From Malachius bipustulatus (lineage: Eukaryota > Arthropoda > Insecta > Coleoptera > Melyridae), in the NCBI GenBank assembly GCA_910589415.1, contig OU342635.1, positions 12,648,001-12,712,000 on the forward strand: DNA of 64,000 nucleotides. The letters are read 5' to 3'. How positions within the stretch are numbered: position 1 is the stretch's first letter; each line of letters starts with the position of its first letter. The position numbers and the translations under genes are program-made. Shown in pieces: positions 59,387 to 64,000 of the stretch. The notes beneath the pieces were generated by a model. It did no database searches, had not been told where the DNA came from, and saw nothing but the letters and a program-made list of their open reading frames with translations.

Positions 59387-59469
59387 CCCATTTAATGTCT
59401 TGACATTGTGCAAAGCGTCTTGTGCTTGTAGAGCTGATTTTCTCGTGAAAAATGTCACAAAACAACAAC
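59387..59469 (-). CDS. CELF/Bruno-family exon: second half of RRM1 (83 nt)
   Basis: This internal exon encodes the second half of the first RNA-recognition motif of a CELF/Bruno protein. On the minus strand it follows a TTGCAG acceptor, reads (G)[18 protein letters not shown] and continues LHNVKTLNG, then ends at a GTAAAT donor. The CCFVTF stretch is the RNP1 core that contacts single-stranded RNA. Its 83-nt length, its start after the first base of a glycine codon and its end on a complete codon fit my memory of CELF gene structure. CELF proteins bind GU-rich RNA to control splicing, translation and mRNA decay. The preceding exon with the first half of RRM1 was not found up to base 64000. 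The next exon lies about 5.1 kb downstream at 54279. I am sure of the family but not of the paralogue: bru-1/aret and bru-2 both remain possible. Confidence 0.93.
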
Positions 59470-62203
59470 CTGCAATAAAAGAAAAAACATTTTTAGGAAC
59501 ATTTTTTGAACCACTGATTACTAAACGAAAATCTTTAATAATTACATGCTAAAAGACACGTGGATTATGGAGATTTTAAATATTCATGTAGCAAAAACAG
59601 GGTAAATGATAACGAGAAAATATTTTAAAATTGCCAAATGGGAATTATTTAATTGTCACAAAAAGTATACCTACTAATTATTATTACAACACACATATCT
59701 ACCTACAGCAATTTTACATCTGTTTTTGTCGACCCCTTATAGAAGACCGAACTCCCAATTAAAGAATCGGATCGTTATTTCTTCCCCCACATACGAATAA
59801 CAGAAACTCCCAACCTAAAAGCCAGACACTACCGTCAGATCTCGGATTTAATCTACGAAACGACATCGACCCCTGCAACCAACCCTCTTCTTTCCTATAG
59901 CAGCCGAGATTCTCGATAATCAATTACTCGAATTTACTTCTATGGGTTTTTCGATTCCGGAACACTGCTCCTATAAGCCACCTATATAGACCTGTCTCTA
60001 TCGAACCCTTCCTCTCCGCCGTTTCACTCTTTCTCGAGCTCTAAATCGTCGAGGTCGCAGAGCTCGCATTTCAAGATCGTGAAAATTTACGAAAATTTGC
60101 ACAAAGTTACGTTAATTCTGATTAAGGGCGGCTAAGAAACTCCCCCGAGTACACGACAGCAGAAATATAACTTCTCCTTTACTGTCCTTGTTAGATGATT
60201 TATTCTTTATGAAGATGCTTGCTTACCTATATTATAAAGAATTCAACTTTTAAATTTATTTTAGTGCTCTGTGATTTTAAGAAGAATTTAACGGAAAATA
60301 ATTTAAAATAATACGCGTAACGAAAATTTAATATTATGCCCTCACTATTATAGAAAGAGGGTGGAGTCGGATATTAAAAATGATAAAAATAATTATTGTT
60401 ACGTAACCCTTAAACGACAACACATAAGTTTGATACCCACATAAGTACAAGGAAAAATTAGTTGTGTTCTAAAACCGAGATTAACGTCCTCCTATAACAG
60501 GGATTGAAATCGATTTTATATGCGACCATAATATATTAATGGTATATTATTTCCTGGGGGAATAGAGCAACAAAAATTTCCCTACGGGATTTAATAAGCG
60601 AATGAAAGTGAAATGAGTTAATATATTAACTACAGAGAGGACACATAATATATTTTTGGATCTGTTCAATGAAGAGCTCTTTAGTAGGTATAAGGCAAAA
60701 TTAAACCAACTACGCGACTGCTAGATTTTTCTGCTTGGTTTGTATTTTCATAGACAATACAGAGTGTTAAGCTAAAAAAATTCCTTACTGACTTAGATGT
60801 GCAGATTGCAGAAAATATGGTTTGACAGGTTAAGTAAATAATATAAATATAAAGTTATTTTTGTAACATAAGTGCATTAGAAATTATTCGGATTTTTAGT
60901 TGATTTTTGAGTAAGTATTGAATTAGGATCGGTCATAACAAAAAAATATTATAAAACATCAAGAGAAAGAAGTAAAAATTAATCTCTCAAAAACTTCTGA
61001 CGGAATTTTCATTAATTCTCCCAGGGACAAATCATATCTTTTTGATGTTGCGACCTCCTCCTATAATTATGGACTATATGGCTGACTGTCATATTATGTA
61101 TCTTCATATTTATAGACCTGGAGCTGATAGAAAAAATCCTTTCAAAAAACAAAAATAAGAGTTTACTGAACTAAAACCAATGATGGTTGTGTTTATTTGG
61201 CTCTTATGTAAAGGTTGGTTTTTGTAAAGTTATATTAACAGTTCCAGTATAAAATAAAAATACTAAAACAGACTACCAAAATTCAACATATTCGATTTGA
61301 TTGTTTCTCATATCTGAAAAAGAGGCACTAAAAACTTTCTCACACTATCCAAAGAAAGCGAATGTTGTTTCCATTCGAATCCTCACTCAGCTCACCCCCG
61401 CCCATAATTCGGTAATCGGGTCGTCTTTACAGTCGTCAGCAAATTCATTTCATCGCTCCCATTTCCTCTGCCGGATTTTCCCAGTGCGATGCTTTCCATT
61501 CTCTAATTTGCTCTCTGAAAAACCAGTTTGTCTTCCTCCGGTTGAACGACATCCCATCGAGATTTGATCTTTTCCTCCTCCGCCGTCTCCCTCCCCGCGG
61601 CTATTATGCACTCGAGCGAATCAGCTGTTCACCCCTTCCTCCCTGAGGGCTGCTTCTCTGCCGACTGCTGCGACTGGGAACCCCGATTCCGAGTAGAGGG
61701 ATAATCGTGGATAATGTTTTCGATAAAAAAAACCTAAACTGGATTTTATCGACATCGGATTTCTTTCAATAATTAGCTCTCTGATAATCCAGCAATTTCG
61801 ATCGAAGGATTTTATAGATAAAATAATATCCCCCATCAAACTCAATAGAGTTATTCAATGGGTATTATAACAGTAATTGTACATTTCCCGATGGAATTAT
61901 CATTTATTCAAACAGACAAAATTATTGGAAGCAACTCACCTGATTGTTTGTTGAACCTACTTTACGATATATGTATGCACACACCATAATTCAAATTCAG
62001 AGTTCAATATGATATTGCTGATCCAATTCGGGGAATTTTCCTAATAATCGCCTAAATAAATCGATGCATTATTGCTACATTAAATAATTATTGTTATTAT
62101 TGGTCTTCTGGGTTTTCGATATGATTTATTTCTGTATGATCTCGGTTTTAAATTGTAACGGATTGGCCTTAAATCAGTTATCAGTTATTTAATTTGGTCA
62201 TTA
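59470..62203. other. Intronic DNA upstream of the RRM1 exon, with GC-richer islands
   Basis: The exon for the first half of RRM1 was searched for on the minus strand and not found. The blocks 59940-60070 and 61370-61690 are clearly richer in GC and free of repeats, and are candidates for conserved regulatory DNA. Open frames there have no domain. Confidence 0.4.
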
Positions 62204-62760
62204 TATACATCCGCGGCTCCTACAGTTGCACTATGGCGCCTATATAGCGGTGGAGGACATACCTATAGTAACACCAGGAAGGTATTAATTTGCTTTGCAA
62301 ATTAAAGATAAGCGAACAAAAGGGCATCAAAAGAAGATCTTCCTGAGTGCGGGCCTGTTTAGAACAGCGAAAATCACAATAAACATGCAAGGTCAGAGTG
62401 TCGAGTGGACGGCGGAAACTCGTAATATCAACACCAGAGCCGGTCTGGTAACATACGCAACATACATGGCATGCAAACGTAGTCGGAATATAATTGCGAG
62501 CAATGTCGCGTATTTTGGAATATAAATGCAAAATAAATGCAAAATTCAAAATAATAACTGTGCTATTGTTAATCTCGAAGATATTCCTTGCCCTGAAAGT
62601 GAAAAAAATAGAAACTCGACCGTAGTGCCAAAGAGGCCTTAGTGGTGACCTTGATATTAGTTTGCAATGGCTGTTTTTATAGCTTCTTACCCACCCAGCA
62701 CCCCTATTTCGCTCCTCGGTCCCAAAAAAATTGATGAAACGTAGGAGCCGCGGATGTATA
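62204..62760. mobile_element. MITE with perfect 20-bp TIRs
   Basis: TATACATCCGCGGCTCCTAC at 62204-62223 is the exact reverse complement of 62741-62760. The 557-bp element has frames on both strands (62220-62549, 62295-62525) with no recognisable protein. The superfamily is not clear because the target duplication cannot be separated from the TIR. Confidence 0.75.
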
Positions 62761-63019
62761 CAATTACCTTTAATTTCACTTAGCTAACACTATTTACTTA
62801 TGTATAGCACAAGACGTGGTTTATATTTATTTCAAAACACATATGAATTTTATTTCCTATATAGTCTCTACTGATGGAGAGGGTTGAATTATCTCGGGCA
62901 TTATTCTGGAATTAAATTATACGTAATTATTATGATGAATTAACTTATTCCTAGGATTTATGTTACAGCGTACGATTCGTCTAATTTGCGATATGACTTC
63001 CGATGGTCCCGCTATCTCG

Positions 63020-63560
63020 ATGGTCCTGCCTGAAGGTGGAGTTCTTCTTCTTTGTCCTAGACTTTATCCCATCTACTTGGGGTCGACCTTTTTTGTCCGC
63101 ACCCTTTATTCAGCACATATCGAGGATATGTGGCCTTCTTTCAGGTCTTTCTGGACCGTTTTGTCAACCAGTGGCGGATGTCTTCCACGTATGGGTTCTG
63201 TCGTCGGCAAGACCAGGGCCAAGACTCACAATATGGTCGTTTGGGCGCCTGTGGATGTGGTCTAACCATCAGGGCGTTTCTCTTTCACCTTGTCTACTCT
63301 CGAGGCAACTTTAAAACTTCTTTTTATTTACTCATTTTGTCAAGTAGTGTGATACTCGGTGACCAGCGTAACGTTGTGCACTTCTGTTGTGTGTAGTTTG
63401 TTTAAATGGTGCTTGCTTGTTGCCCAGCATTCTGATCTGTACAGAACAGCAACTCTAATTAATGACTGTTTTGTACATTTGCCATTTGATCTTGCGAGAG
63501 TCTTTTTCCTGTCACACATTACGCCTGTGAGTTGTCCCCACTTCATCCATCTACTTGTTG
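63020..63560 (-). pseudogene. LINE ORF2 C-terminal fragment (RTE-like)
   Basis: The minus strand encodes WGQLTGVMCDRKKTLARSNG, IRVAVLYRSECWATSKHHLN and KLHTTEVH, a pattern (…YKT.IRPA.LYGSECWA.K..H…L…E.RML) typical of the end of RT ORFs in RTE-type and similar insect LINEs. In other frames downstream (63350-63020) remain RSFKVASRVDKVKEKRPDG and RGRHPPLVDKTVQKDLKE, the usual tail. Several stops and frame changes make it a dead fragment. Confidence 0.7.
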
Positions 63561-64000
63561 TGTGAGTTACATCATTATCTCTTTACCATCATTGCTAAGT
63601 ATTGAGCCTAGACATATGAACTGAGTCAGCGTTGGTAGTGATGTGCTTCCTTATTGAAATATTTATATATTGTCAGAGGTAGTGATGCCATCGAAAACGC
63701 ACATGTCAGAACCACATCATCGGCATGAAGGATATTCCAAGGCAGTGGCTTTGTTGTGAGAGAAAAATCCAGGGGGGGGGGTTACGCCCATGGAGACTTC
63801 TGATCTATTCGTTGAATACTACCGAACCCCAAAGTTACAACAAATTTAACCGGGAGCCAATTCCCATAAGGATTTTGCGGGCTCCTTTCTAATTAACTCA
63901 ATTAGCTAATTGGTGGCTTTATGAAAAATAAGAACCCCAGGGTATAATGATACATGCAATATTTGGTGAAAAACTAGATGAAATAAACTTTTGAAATATT
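63561..64000. other. Window end, nothing recognised
   Basis: AT-rich, with a G-run near 63772-63780. It may include more of the LINE remnant (upstream on the minus strand), but I see no clear motif. Confidence 0.3.

Noticed and set aside
61301..61845. Frames in a GC-richer intronic island as a missing RRM1 exon
   Set aside because: Neither strand shows the expected RNP2 or MFEEYG-like sequence of the first half of RRM1.
62220..62549. 109-codon minus-strand frame
   Set aside because: It lies within the 557-bp MITE bounded by 20-bp TIRs and resembles no transposase.
1..64000. CRISPR array, bacterial operons or prophage
   Set aside because: The only regular repeats are microsatellites and inverted transposon arms; there are no spaced direct repeats, cas genes or ribosome-binding sites.

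Overview
The window looks like AT-rich nuclear DNA from an insect, possibly a beetle; the order is a guess. It has spliced exons with GT/AG boundaries, very long introns, and many decayed arthropod-type transposons. I see no bacterial operons, no rRNA, no convincing tRNA and no CRISPR array. Most open frames in the window are shadows or transposon remains.

The only host gene I recognise is a CELF/Bruno-family RNA-binding protein on the minus strand, so its 5' side lies at high coordinates. Its exons are the end of RRM1 (59469-59387, 83 nt), a 49-nt inter-RRM exon (54279-54231) and a 461-nt exon with all of RRM2 plus an Ala/Gln-rich linker (2787-2327). All three join in phase. The first half of RRM1 and the C-terminal RRM3 are not seen and probably lie outside the window. 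Inside the 51-kb intron between the 49-nt and 461-nt exons, a GC-rich island near 18.3-18.9 kb holds a candidate alternative first exon (start codon at 18466, donor after 18283). Its splice phase matches the RRM2 exon, which predicts an isoform without RRM1.

The rest of the introns is transposon debris. 0-10 kb: foldback/MITE elements and two inverted repeats that resemble Penelope-type ends. 11 kb: a Penelope-like reverse transcriptase scrap. 14.7-16.7 kb: a foldback with a second foldback inside. 18 kb: a possible solo LTR. 19.4-27.4 kb: a pogo/Tigger-like (HTH-psq, DDE, PHD-like finger) transposase pseudogene, split by a 6.0-kb unclassified insertion with a 6-bp target duplication. 28.8 kb: an RNase H scrap. 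33.3-35.3 kb: a 5'-truncated RNase H-bearing LINE with a 32-bp target duplication. 35.8-40.3 kb: a multi-level nest of foldbacks, a jockey-like LINE, a second unclassified insertion and a Harbinger-type MITE. 42.8-45.6 kb: mariner-like foldbacks. 46.1-46.9 kb: an R2-like C-terminal fragment. 51-58 kb: more foldbacks. 62-63.6 kb: a MITE and another LINE scrap.

The elements do not form a pathway. The recurring theme is foldback elements ending in TACAGGGTG/CACCCTGTA or close variants. Many are long enough that a transcript of the CELF intron would fold into long double-stranded RNA.
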